The notes beneath the pieces were generated by a model, which was not told where the DNA came from, ran no database searches, and worked only from the letters and a program-made list of their open reading frames with translations. Positions 25,508 through 37,372 of a stretch of 64,000 nt of DNA are shown one piece after another; within the stretch, counting starts at the first letter, position 1, and each line of letters opens with the position of its first letter. A program made the translations under genes and the position numbers. Origin of the DNA: Pholiota molesta (Eukaryota > Basidiomycota > Agaricomycetes > Agaricales > Strophariaceae); the NCBI GenBank assembly GCA_014925825.1, contig JACGCK010000178.1:27558-91557 (forward strand), given 5' to 3'.

Positions 25508-28272
25508 ATGGCCAAAACCTGGGACATATACAGTCGACAAGGTATCGACATCGCTCACAAAGCCACCTCTTTTGGCTTCTCTGCTGTCAAGACTGGGACC
25601 AGGTTAGGGGTACGTGCCACATTTCTGTGTGATTCTGGGGATTTACAAATTGTTTTGAAGTTCTCTATAGCTCGAGCGGTCGCATCAACAGCAGTTGGCG
25701 CGACTACTACTGTTGTCGACCTCGCTTTATTTGGCGGTGGCTCTGTTACTCGACCTGTAGCGGGCCTCGCGGTATCCACGGTCCTAAGCATCGCGGAACA
25801 GATCACGCTCGCACCCATTCATCTTGGTGAATACATCACGTCCACATCCCTTCTCGCTGCGCATGGTTCGATAAATGTCCTTTCGGTGATATTTCCCGGG
25901 AGCAGCGATGCATCATTTTCCTTGGTGTCATTTGTGGGTTTAGTGCGCCGTGAATTAGCGCACACGGATAGCGGGAGTGTGCCGGAGAAACGTTACGGGC
26001 TCACTCAGGTTGCGAGGGCGATAGTTGGATGGGTGGCTTTGCAAGGTGTCACACAAGAGTGGCAGGAAAAGAGGTGGTTCAAACACCTGAAAGAGTTGGA
26101 CGTTATGGAGGCCCCCAAGACGCAGAGGACATTGAAGCACAAGTGCGCTCTATGCAATTTTAATTGCTACCATCCAACTCATTGTTCATCAACAGGGCTT
26201 CCCGTATTCGCGTAACATCAGACATTATCCTCCCTGGCCAGCAGGCCGCCCAAATCATCGCAGCCGACATCGGCGACCCCGCCACGAAGCACTCGCGGCC
26301 ATTCATGACCCGTACCAAATCTCACATTTCTCTCCACCGCTATCGCACTGCGACCTCCGGCATCTTCTTCTAGACTCTCCCAAGAGATAACCACCCCCAT
26401 TTCGCCCGCATACGTCTCGCCTGTCCCCTTGAGCAATGACGAACTCAAGAAGACGATGCGCCGCCTGTCGAAGATGGTGCTTGCAGGATATGGGGGCGCG
26501 ACTCTATTGTTTTTCGGAGTGTCGCCGACGGCATTTGATACCCATCTTAAGAAGAAGAACAAGCCACCGGCAGGTTCGAGTACGCTCGCCGATGCGATGG
26601 ATCGCGAAAAAAAGGTGGAAGAGGAGCAACTGGCGGAGGCGGTAGATGCTGCGGAGGCGGAGGCTGCAGGCGACGGCAAGCTTCCTGAACTGCCCTTGCG
26701 GAAGGAGGAATATTCATGGTGGGATGTCCTGCTGGGAAAGCACGATCAGGAAATATTTGAGCGTTCTCTGGCGCACGCAGAAGACTCGCCGCTTACGGCG
26801 GAGGGCGAAGCGGAAAGCGAATACTCAGAATATTAAAGCCACAGCTGTGAGTTTGCTCAAACCTCATCAGTCTCATTGATGCTCATTTTTCAGGTCGTGG
26901 GTAATGAACACCTCATGCCCCGCTTCTGGGTCCTCACAGACCATGACCGAGGCCAAGTATCTTAGTCATACGAGGGACAATGTCTCTCAACGATATCGCA
27001 GCCGACCTTACATGCGACCCCGAGCTGTTCCAGCCAGCATCGACCGCGCAGCCCATGGAGGCGATGACACGCCTGTGCCTGGACATTTCGCTTTTCCTCT
27101 CTGGACGCGAAGGACTTGGGTGACAAGGGCGAAGGGAAGAAGTATTATGTGCATGGGGGCATGTTGAGAATGGCAAAGGCCATGGGGGATGTTGGTAAGC
27201 CTGTACATTTGGCGGTCATGGAGGCATTACACAAACATCCTGATTTCGGTAAGTCTTTACTTGTTAATTGGATATTCTGGCTGATTTTATTCTAGATCTT
27301 ATATTGTGTGGACACAGTTTGGGTGCGGCCGTCGCTGCGATGTTGGGCATGGTGAGTGAATGGGTATACCATTCTACTGGCTATGATATTGATTATTTGA
27401 CCAGATGTGGGCCGATCCGAATACATGTCAGACCGTGCGGTCCAGTGGACTGCCCGTCGGACGACAAGTCCAAGTTTTCGCCTTCGGGCCTCCGTACGTG
27501 CTGCAATAATGTTGTTTGACTATCTATTTATCAATCGATCATATAGGACCCTGACTGATGCTGCTCTCTCTCGCCTTTCTTCAAGCTCATAGTATCGCTA
27601 GTATATTCGCATGACATTGTTTCTCGCCTCTCGCTCGGCTCTGTGCGTGATCTCAAGAACGCGGCGATGTGGCTTTGTGAGGCAGAGGCGAGGGGGGATG
27701 GCCAAGAGGGGTGGTCGGCAGTTACGGCGCGTGCAAAGAGGTGGAAGGATAATACGGGTTGGAAGGAGGATATGGATTGGGTGAGTGCGCTTATAGTTGA
27801 TTCTTTCCGTCTCCAGAGACATCTGTATCTTCTGATGCAAAATGGCTGGACATGGACTCGACTAGGCTGCAATGCAATGCAATAGTTTGACTGACAGATG
27901 ACTTTTCCCAAAAATTCTAGTTCATCGCTATGCGCAAGACGCTGGAAGCAAATATGCAGAATACGTGTATGTATCCACCGGGTCGCGTACTATGGGCAAT
28001 GCGGGATCGCGATCTCCACCCCGCGCACCGGCTGCATTCAATACCAGATGACGCAAAGGGGATGGTGGAGAGATCTGGATAGGCTGCGCCTGTTTGAGGT
28101 ATTGGATGTTGAGCAGGTATTCTCGCAGACTGTTTTTGCAATGGATATGTTGTCGTGAGTTCCCGTTTCAGTTTTCAATAACCGCGTTAACCTTAATGGT
28201 TCTTTCTATCCTTGATTTAATAGAGCGCATCTTCCTCACCAGTACGATCGTGTACTACATGACTTGCTCTAA
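25508..28272 (+). CDS. Class-3 lipase, sn1-specific diacylglycerol-lipase type
   Basis: Predicted serine hydrolase of membrane diacylglycerol or related lipids. The N-terminal region (WDIYSRQGIDIA, hydrophobic segments around TTTVVDLALFGGG and LAPIHLGEYITS) resembles the membrane-associated N-terminus of fungal DAG lipases. The catalytic domain contains VIRGTMSLNDIAADLTCD, the nucleophile elbow GHSLG (27310-27324), VFAFGPP, a probable catalytic Asp in YSHDIVSRL and a probable catalytic His in the C-terminal SAHLPHQYDRVL. The stop TAA is at 28270-28272. Introns at 25610-25660 and 26312-26384 keep frame. The catalytic half is broken at about 26963, 27587 and 28058; the first two need one added base each, the third two bases or loss of one. 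All triad regions are present, so assembly error is more likely than gene death. Confidence 0.8.
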
Positions 28273-28919
28273 TTCTTGAAAGCCGACGACTTTGGGCGAC
28301 AACGACGCCACCGTGGAATAATAATACCAACGATACAACTAACCTAATTAATATTCAGCAGCCAACATGTATACTCATCACTACATTCATTCTCTTCACT
28401 CGTCCGCCGATATTCAACTGATTCGCAAATCGCAATGATCATCTCCTAACACAGGGCGTTAGACTTAGATTGGAGCACTTTTATTGTATTATGTATTTTA
28501 CGAATAACATGTCAAATATGTATCCCTACCATCATTTCTCTTCATGGATTTGAAGTCCAAAGTAGTCGAGGCTGTTGAGAGTTTTGAAATTGGTCGTTGA
28601 TTGGAATTGGTGCAGGACTCGAGACTGGTCGAGACATAACAGTACTCATCGTGGGAAGATATTCCAAAATGGGTAACAAGGAACGCGACTTGTCCCGAAG
28701 GAAGAAGAGCGGTTGCGGTTGGTCAACACTCCACACAACGACCACGGACTTTAGACGCGCTGCCACAAGCATATGGTATGAGCGAGCCTTTTCAACGAGG
28801 TATATGGGCTGACCTAGTACTAGGTATGTGAAAACATATGCAATGCACCTGGCCACAACTAGCTAGGCTTGCTTTCCGTGGGTTTGCTCGACCGTCGTCC
28901 ACCAACCGTACTCCTACCC
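28273..28919. other. Intergenic
   Basis: Follows the lipase stop and precedes the next start. It contains only short unsupported frames on both strands. Confidence 0.5.
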
Positions 28920-31591
28920 ATGGCCGCCTTGCAACCCATTCGGCTCTATGGCTCTCGTCTACGGCGCATTTCCTCCTTTAGCGCCCTTTTTCTCCAACAT
29001 CGGCGGCTGTACGTCTCCGTGCAGACTTCACGCGATACCCCTTCGTCCACCACCCACCACCACCACCCAGCTCCAGCGCAGTGAGCTCGTCCGGACCTTT
29101 GCTTGATAGCACAGCAGATGGCTTTTCGTTTGAAAAGTTGTCAAAGCCCGGCTACAGCCACGCAGAGATAGGGCGCAATGCTGCGCAGGCCGTCCGTGTG
29201 TCGATGCAACTGGGCAACCATCACGATGCGTTTCTCATTGTGCAGTCTTTATATCTTTCGCGGCTCGATCATTCGCGGCTCGCGTCTGACTCTAAAAACG
29301 AGAAAACACGACTATCCGCTCTGCGGCGCATGAGTTACAGAGGCATAATCCACGAAGACCGTATTGAATTCGACAAACGCGTCTCACCGCGTCTCTCTGC
29401 GCATGCTCTCCTGCACAGCCTCATCCGGCGTGGAGAGAGCCAAAGAGCTGAAGATTTCGTATCTGGGATGGCTTCACTAGGCACGCGCGTGCGATCCCGT
29501 TCACTGGAGGCCGTGCTCGAGGGGCTCGCAGATCGCTCTTCGAGTTCGCCGCCAACGCACTTGATCCCCCTCAATCGTCTAGACCCGCTCGGCGTGACAA
29601 CGCTCAAACCACACTTGGCTACCAACAACGAACTCACCGCCGGCGCGCTAAGAATCTTGCAGACAGCGCGCCGGCCTGGAGGCAGGAGCACGAACAGGAT
29701 GTATCGGTATTATTCACGCTGTGTATCATCAACGGCGAGATCATTTTGGCGTCATTGATCTTTGGCACTCTCCTGCGCGATTGGCAGGCGCGCGAGAAGG
29801 CAAAGGAGGCTGCGGCTGCGTCCTGTCCAGCGGGACTTCCAGAGTCGATGAACAATGCTCCACTCCCTAATGTAAAGGATCTCAGGCGCATATGCGCTTT
29901 CATCACATGGAATTTTAGCACCCCAATGACAGACGCATCCTCGAAAGTCGCATTCGCCGATTCCTTACAGGCACTCGCGAATCTGGTGCACGATATGGAT
30001 GAGGGGCGGTTGTGCGTCCCTTTGGAGCCGGTTATCACGGCAATATCCAAATGTCCCCGTACTCGCGAGTCTGTTTGGATATCTGAAAAAGGCGTGGGGC
30101 TGAAGCAGGTGCAAGCATAGCGTATTTCCACAAGGTCCTGGATCGGCTGATAACATCCCTGCCTGACCGCGAGCGCGAGCAAGAACGTCAACGCCAGGAA
30201 GCAGAGATTAATACCGATCAGACACGCAGGCCTGGGGAACCGATCAACCCCTTCACTTACAATGCCCTCCTCCATTATACACTGCGTCACTGCATTCGCT
30301 CGAGCGCGCGGAGTTCGTACTCACCCATATGCTCTTGGGCCTAAACAACGGGCCATCGCCTCAAATAGCTAAAATCGCAAGGTGTCCGCCTTGAACATCC
30401 TTGAACGCGCTAAGAAGGATTACCCGCCCGGGGCGGTCGAATCGCTCATGAACGACATCGGTCTGAGCTCCGCCTCGTTTGATGAGCTCGTTTGTACGCC
30501 AGAGGACGAGCTCAATCCATATGCACTGAGCTCGCGCATCACACTTATGGTCTCCATGGGCCAGAGCAAAGCTGTCATCGAGGCACTCCCAAAAATCTTG
30601 CCTGGTTTGTACCCACCCGCGTCGCCTCAAGGTACGCCCACGATAGTGGCGATGAAAGCGGCAGAAAAGTGGAGGGAGGATGGACTGAGCAAGGCGGTCC
30701 GGTTGGGCCCGGTGGTGTTTGTGGCGTTGTTGAACGCGCTGAGGAAGGATGGACGAACAGGATTGGCGGAGTCCGTGTTTTTGTATGGGCTTGAGGCTGA
30801 AAAGAGAAGCTTCGAGACGGACGTCAGTACTCAGGAGATGACAGTTGTCATCCGCCCTGGTGTCTCCCCCAGCATGCGTACACGACGATGATCCAGATTT
30901 ACAACAACGAGCGGGTGCAGCCGCACACAGAAAAGCCATTGCCATCAAATGGGGACTGACGCCAGAAGGCGCCCCGCTTCGATACACTTTAAAGGACGGC
31001 AAGCCAGTGGATCCAGTGAAGAGGAACGTGCTCGGACGAAGGATGATCGTGCAGATGTATCACTCCTTGATGGCCGCCCCGAAGCCCTCGCCCAGCGACT
31101 TGCAAAACTCGAAGCGCTCGTGGAGCCAGGCGACAGGGCGAAATGGACGGGTCAATGAAGGGAAAGCCACACCTCGAAATCGATATGGGAAGGGGCACGC
31201 ATGGGTATGCGCCACCCGAGGCAGATGTCTGGTTCTTTGAGTCTCTTCTGAGCATGTTCATGAAAACGCCAGAGGACCCACTGCTCCGGCCCTGGTGCAC
31301 GAGATGCGCAAACTGGGGATGACGGTGCGCCTGAACGCAAGGAAAGTTGTGAGGAATACGTGGGACCCGGCGGTACTGGAAGCGTTTGCTGTTAAAGGAA
31401 TAAAAGTGAAAGAGTACCTGCGGGATCCGCTCGGGCAAACGCGTGATACTCGGCGTAGGGTGAAGACGGTCAGGGCGAGCGTCCCGAGTCGGATGGGGTG
31501 GAAGAGGTGGACCGTTGCGGAGCAGAAGCGAGGGATGAAAGAGGTCCAAAAAGAGGTTATCAATACTCCGACCACCCCAGCACCTGCTTAA
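28920..31591 (+). CDS. Conserved Agaricomycete protein, probably mitochondrial helical-repeat (PPR-like); frame broken about ten times
   Basis: The N-terminus MAALQPIRLYGSRLRRIS is Arg-rich and free of acidic residues, as in a mitochondrial presequence. The body reads as amphipathic helix pairs typical of pentatricopeptide-like RNA-binding repeats, for example YSHAEIGRNAAQAVRVSMQ, LSAHALLHSLIRRGESQRAE, LFTLCIINGEIILASLIFG, FTYNALLHYTLRH, SALNILERAKKDY, HAYTTMIQIYNNERVQP and MIVQMYHSLMAAP. The end is RRVKTVRASVPSRMGWKRW with a stop at 31591. No introns are needed. About ten frame changes occur (near 29060, 29705, 30118, 30296, 30381, 30867, 30935, 31079, 31150, 31290). Each equals one missing base, mostly beside G or C runs. 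The protein sequence stays coherent across them, so I read it as one gene. The exact function is unknown. Confidence 0.65.
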
Positions 31592-32309
31592 TGACTTGTT
31601 GGGGGACGTTGCCCTTTTTGTTTTTGATTTGTAGACCGACCGTTTTCCCCTATGATTGAGGGTACATACTTTGATCGTCGAATCACCTGTTAACATGATA
31701 CATGATAACAAGTTGAGACTGTTGAGCGTACTTTTCATCCGACCGTCGCACAGTCGCAAGTCTTATATCAATTATTGATGCAATCACTTATCAGTCTTTC
31801 AAGCGCTCATGCACATGCTTAACGTCAACCACAACACGTACTACATACTTACTTCGACTCTGAAATCTGCAACTCGATGGCAAACATGCTATCTGCTGCT
31901 AAGTACCTCAACTTGAAGCTCGAAGCTTGACCGGTTGGACCTTGGGTTCAAGTTGCCAGTGGAGACCTCCACTGCTGATTGGAATCTGTGTATGTAATCC
32001 ACTTGAACTCAGGGTTACTTTGATTATCGAATCACCTTTGGACAGGTGCCAAAAGTATTATTACTTGGCCGGTTCACGGCATTTGTTCGCGTCCTTCACT
32101 TCAAACCAGCTTCAAATTTGTTAGTGGACCAGACATTATTTGAACCAAAAGCTCATTTTTTCTAACGCGACAAACACATTTGCAAGACGTGCAAAACTTG
32201 CATAGTATCAACACTTCCAAGGTCAGTTGTGCTTGTATGAAAAGGCTTCTAAATCAAACTAAGTTGTTACTGGCTCGCAGTTCCGCAACTACCTGAGTGA
32301 TTCGACAAT
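31592..32309. other. Intergenic
   Basis: No supported gene. Probably the 3' flank of the preceding gene and the promoter of the first F-box paralogue. Confidence 0.5.
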
Positions 32310-34174
32310 ATGTATGGGGTGTTCTCAGTCAACGTCAACACCTCGACCAAGAAAGCGCAACGCCTGATCGATGAAGCTATCAAGCGGGACCAGGCCTCGC
32401 CCAGTGTTCAACTAGCTTTGAAGTCTCAGCACTCGACCAAGAAAGCGCAACGCCTGGTCGATGAAGCTATCAAGCGGGACCAAGCCTCGCCCAGTGTTCA
32501 ACTGGCTTTGAAGTCTCAGCAAAACACCTTTGCTCCCATCTCGCGCCTACCTACCGAAATCCTCTGCGAGATCTTTTCCCTGATGAAGATTATTGAACCA
32601 CACGGAGTGTATCGTGTTGGCGGAAAACCTCCATTGCAATGGTTTAAAGTGACATGGATTAGTCGCCATTGGCGGAATGTTGCCATTGGTTCACCAAGTC
32701 TGTGGATCGACCCGCCACTTGGACACCTTCCATGCGTTGAACAAATGCTCGTTAGATCCAAAAATAGTGGTCTTCTGCTGGATGCCTGTCTTGCGTACAA
32801 TCTTCGCTCTTTTATAGACCCGGGTGTGAAGATCGATCTTGCTAGCGAGGATAGCTCTTTTCCCGGACTGAAGCTTGCCCTTCAGCATAGCCAACGTGTC
32901 GAACAGTTGTCTCTGGATATCGACTTAGAACAGTGGCAAGAGGTACAAAAGGTTCTTCCCAAGGTCGCTCCTCGATTGGAATGCCTTCGCTTGACGTGTT
33001 GTAATGTGCCAGCGAAGCTTAATGCCTTCGCCTCGAGAGAAATTCTAAGCGACACGCCCAAGTTACGACGTCTAGAGTTGACCGGATTTGAGCTCAACTG
33101 GAACACGCATTCACATCTCCTACACGCCCTTACACATCTCGAGTTAGACCATTTTTCCTTGAAATTTCAGATGACATGGAGACAATTTTCGGACGCACTG
33201 AAACAAATGCCCGACCTGCAAGTTTTGTGTCTTAGCAACGCATTGCCACTGGAACAAGGCACGCCAGTGTCATGGACATCTACATATCTCGCTTCTCTTC
33301 AAAAATTGACCATCCGTTGCGGTGCAAGCCAAGTTGAAACTTTATTCTCCTGTATCGACTTTCCGCCAACTACCACATTAAAGATCGAATGTCCCGTCAC
33401 TTCCAGTGCGAATGCCTACTTGGCTAGTCTTCTCATACGCATTGGCCACTTGTATTCGAACAAACTCGATACATATTTTCGAAGCCTTATCCTACTCAAA
33501 GACTCCGATCAGGATAGGCCCTATGGAGTTCGGGATAGGGCCTCTGGACTTAGATTCAGGCTGTTTATGGATGCTTTGGGAACGAGCAGATGTTCGACCA
33601 CGACAATATACCCGCGTTCTTGGAATGCACATTTAGCTGGGATCGAAATCACGAAGCCTCGAAAAAGTTCACGAAGACTATGAACGACTTTTTTGGCCGC
33701 GGAATACCTTTACAAGATATCAGTCATGTTTATCTTGAGGAAACGCTATATGCACTCAAACCCGATATATTGGCAAACACTATCGGAAAGCTAAGTTCGG
33801 TGCGCTCCGTCGTGACATCAAGGGGCACAGGCCGAGTCCTCGTTGATGCGATGGAACTTGGAGTCGGTACACACGATGAAAATCCTTCGTCACATGCTCC
33901 TCTCAAACCTCCCCATTTCCAAAATCTCACTACCATATGCTTCCACTGGATGAGATTCAGGGCGCCGTATAAACGACAACGGGAGATGCGAGAGGACGAT
34001 CCTGATTATGTTTCCGCTGAGCGACTTAATAACTGTCTCATCCAGCGCTCTGAGTCTGGCATGGGACTCACGAAGCTAACATTTAGACGTTGTCGCAGGA
34101 TGTTGAAGGCTGATGTAGTTCTATTCCGGAAGGTTGTAGGAGACGTCGATTGGGACGGATTAAGGTTGGACTAG
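32310..34174 (+). CDS. F-box protein, paralogue 1
   Basis: Presumed substrate-recognition subunit of an SCF ubiquitin ligase. After an N-terminal helical unit (KKAQRLIDEAIKRDQ, present twice) comes the F-box: ISRLPTEILCEIFSL, then SRHWRNVAIGSPSLW. The rest is a leucine-rich, LRR-like region with repeated PKLRRLELT and MPDLQVLCLSNAL type strands. Single exon. At 33578-33580 (GGG) the frame changes; one more G would join FRLFMDALG to NEQMFDHDNIPAFLE, and the second half then runs to the stop at 34174. It is closely related to the genes at 34906 and 54680. The substrate is unknown. Confidence 0.82.
32343..32522 (+). repeat. 90-bp tandem duplication in F-box paralogue 1
   Basis: Two adjacent 90-bp units (32343-32432 and 32433-32522) differ at only a few positions. 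Each encodes a 30-residue helical unit beginning STKKAQRL. The unit length is a multiple of three, so the frame is kept. The paralogues at 34906 and 54680 carry this unit once, so the duplication is recent and specific to this gene. Confidence 0.92.
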
Positions 34175-34905
34175 ACGCAGCAGATGCGTATCCACTCAAT
34201 TAGTTTCAACTTTCAACTACTCTACGTAAATAGATTAGATTAGATTCCATCAACGCTTTTGTTGGCCAGCCCCTTCGATTTTACAAAGCGGCATCAGACC
34301 TCTGGCCTCACTCATGATCGATGCATGATCAGGTAGTAATACTGCATCGTTCATTTATCTGAGTCTCCCAGAGTTCCCATCCAAGCTCGCCCAGAGACAC
34401 CGTCCCTCCCAGCCCTCGCATGTCATTATTAATATTGCTTAGTCTTTCAAGCACCAGTCTTAACCGCAATACATACGTAGTAAGGCCGCGAATGTGGTTG
34501 AAGCTGGCCCACCGATTGGAGTGGATTGGAGCGTTTTCGTTGTCTTTCGTCGTCAAACTCGGAGCCTACACCTCAGGCTATTCAATTCCACATGTAGGTA
34601 CCCTTCTTCGAAATACTTTCCATTTAACATCAACTTGTGGGGCAACTTAGGTACATAATTGCTGGACGTCGATTTTACCCTGAGGCCAGAAGCGAACATG
34701 TGCCAAACATGTGTTCAGCCACCGTCAGTGAGTTGTAATAGTTGGGCACTGTTCCCATCCTTCATCTCACTCCATTCACGCGGATAGTATCGTTGAACAG
34801 TGAACTGGTGACGTGGTGAATTCCGTATCATCACTTCCAACGCTCTTCATTCATCCCCAACTTAGCATAGCTTCAGACGATCTGGAGTTTGAACACCAAT
34901 AGAAA
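34175..34905. other. Intergenic between tandem F-box paralogues
   Basis: No gene supported. Spacer of the tandem duplication. Confidence 0.5.
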
Positions 34906-36664
34906 ATGGATGAAAAGCATTGGCCGCTCTCACTCAATTACAATACCTCTACCAAGGAAGCGCACCGCTTAATCGACGAAGCTATCCAACGACACCAGGC
35001 GTCCATTTTAGCTCTGAAGTACCAGAGAAATGCCTTCAATGCGCCTATCTCGCACTTTCCTCCCGAAATCCTCTGCAAGATTTTTTCCATCGTGAAGCAG
35101 GAAGGAGAACGACATCCTACTTATAAAGAAGGTGTCCGAAGGATACCTTTGCCGTGGGTCAGCTTGACCCACGTCAGTCGACACTGGCGAAATGTTGGCA
35201 TTGATTCACCGAGCCTATGGACCGACCCTCCAATTGTAGGAGACCTCCATGGGTCGAACGAATGCTCAGCAGATCCAAAAACAGCTGCCTTGTACTCAAA
35301 AAAAACATCTTGACTCGTCCCAATTTATCCTCGGATTGAAGCTAGCTCTTCAACATAGCCAACGTGTCAAAGAGCTATCTCTACGCTTTGATTCAGGACG
35401 TTGGCAGGAATTACAGGCGGTGTTTCCCAAGACCACCCCACAACTGGAATGCCTTCGCCTGGACTGTTCGCTTCCTGAATTACCAGCTCGTAGACCGCAT
35501 CCGAAGCCTAGTCTCTTTGGCTCAGAAGAGGTCCTTTGTGAAACTCCGAAGCTACGATGTCTGGATTTGAACAATGTCGACCTCAACTGGAATACATATT
35601 CACATCTCTTTCACGCCCTCACTCATCTCAAGCTGCACAACGTTTGTCCAAACCCACAACTGACGTGGAAACAATTTGCGGACGTCCTGAAGGGAATGCC
35701 CAATCTCGAAGATTTACATCTCCACGACGCATTTCCAGCGGACTGGATACCAGCGAGCAAGTGTCCTGGGATTCTACACACTTCGCTTCTCTTCGAAATA
35801 TCTTTATCCATTGCCATACAAATAAAGCCGAACTTTTCTTTTCCTGTCTCACCTTTCCGGCAACCACCATCGTCAGCATCGAATGCTCTGTGCATTCTAC
35901 TACAAGGGCAGACTTTTCTGGCGTTCTCATGCGTCTTGCCCAATCATATTCAAACACGCTCGATAATTTCCAAACCCTTATCTTATTTGAGCCCACTCTT
36001 TTTATGATGCCTGGAATTAAATTCAGGCTGGTCGTGGATGCTCTAGAAGATGAACAGATGTTCATTGGGGCACTTCCTTTCGCGTGGAATGCATGTTTAC
36101 CTGGACGCCAAGCGTTTCTCACGGGCAATTTTTACGAAGGCCATAAACGATATTTTAGACTGTGCACTACCTCTACAGAATATTAGTCGTGTATACCTTT
36201 CTGAAAGGTATATGGACTCGAACCCGATATATTGGCAAATACTATCGGCAAGCTAAGCCAAGTGCGCTCCTTCGTGACGACAAGGAGTGCGGCCAGAATT
36301 TTTGTCGATGCATTGCGAATCGGTTCGCTCAATGAAGATGACAAAATATCTCTTCCTTCCAGACCACTCTATTTCCCTGTTCTCTCTTCGATTGCTTCCA
36401 TTCGGCTAGATTCAGGGCGAAGGATTGCTACGAGGGCCCAGACGATGACACCTATCACCTTCCAATTGAATTGCTCAGAGATTGTCTCAACCAGCGCTCT
36501 AGATCTGGCGCTGGATTAGCAAAGCTGAAATTCAGTGTTTGTCGCAAGCTGTTCAATTCTGATGTCGATTCGTTCCGAAATATCGTGGATGTCGTTGATT
36601 GGGACGAAGAGGAGGCCCCGACGATTCTGAGGATGAGGACGATGATTTGGTGATGAATAGGTGA
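34906..36664 (+). CDS. F-box protein, paralogue 2, frame broken several times
   Basis: Same family as paralogue 1 and same strand. The start MDEKHWPLSLN leads to the helical unit KEAHRLIDEAIQRHQ and the F-box ISHFPPEILCKIFSI with SRHWRNVGIDSPSLW. LRR-like segments follow (LKLALQHSQRVKELSL, MPNLEDLHLHDAFP, ANTIGKLSQVRSFVTT) and a C-terminal acidic tail ends at about 36664. About seven frame changes occur (near 35250, 35315, 35745, 36095, 36225, 36415 and 36617). They match those expected from missing bases, but the density also allows a real pseudogene. The intact relative at 54680-56491 shows what the full protein looks like. Confidence 0.6.
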
Positions 36665-37372
36665 TGAATATGATGACGGCGACGATGATTCTGAGGACGA
36701 GGACGGTTGGGGCTGTATGCAAATGGTGTCGAGGAGGAAAAGAGGATTCTGAAGACTACAGTGACTAGCACAATCTTACTTTTCTGTAGGTACTTGTAAT
36801 CATTGTAAGCGTCTAGAGATACTTGTACTGTTATCATTCGTGCTAAATTAAATCTGTCGAGTATGCACTGGGTCAGTAATGGCGAAGTAAGCTCACCTTA
36901 TTTAATGTTAATTTATATTGGCACATCGGAAGAATGCGAAGGTGGTTGAAGTCCAAGGGCAAAATCATTAAGTCTTCGAATTTCGAGAAGGATGAGATCG
37001 GATTTCGGCACCACCAGCGATCTGCATTAATTCACTCCCGTAATCAACTAATATGTAGAGTACATACATACTTGATCATTAACTCAGTGTCAATGGTCGA
37101 GAACGGTTTGGCATATTGTTTGGATATGTCGAAAATTCTTGAGTCATGCAACCTTCGCTTCGTTGTTTCGCAACTGGCCTAGATATTAATTGCATCTAGA
37201 ACTGGTCTTCACTTCGCCATGATGAACACTTGAACTGCTCAGTGAGTTTGTTTACGGGTGACAATGACATTGCCGGCAGGAGGTTAAGGTTTGTCTCCGG
37301 GTGTGGGCGGACCGCGGACTAGAAGTTTTCAAAAGACTCAAAGAGGCGTTCGCTGGAATTGAGGCAGCCATC
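36665..37372. other. Intergenic
   Basis: No supported gene. Two Asp-rich GAT/GAC repeats trail the F-box stop (36665-36715), suggesting the acidic tail once extended further. Confidence 0.45.

Noticed and set aside
26312..26384. Frame break in the lipase near 26370
   Set aside because: An intron from 26312 to 26384 (GTACCA to CCCAAG) restores the frame, so I did not count it as an error.
26218..26679. 153-codon minus-strand frame
   Set aside because: Antisense to the lipase; Ala/Ser-rich, no domain.
28920..31591. Programmed ribosomal frameshifting as cause of the frame steps
   Set aside because: About ten successive sites without a common slippery heptamer or downstream structure are implausible; missing bases explain them more simply.
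29634..31759. Several long minus-strand frames
   Set aside because: Antisense to the helical-repeat protein. The sense strand gives coherent helices across frame changes; the minus frames do not.
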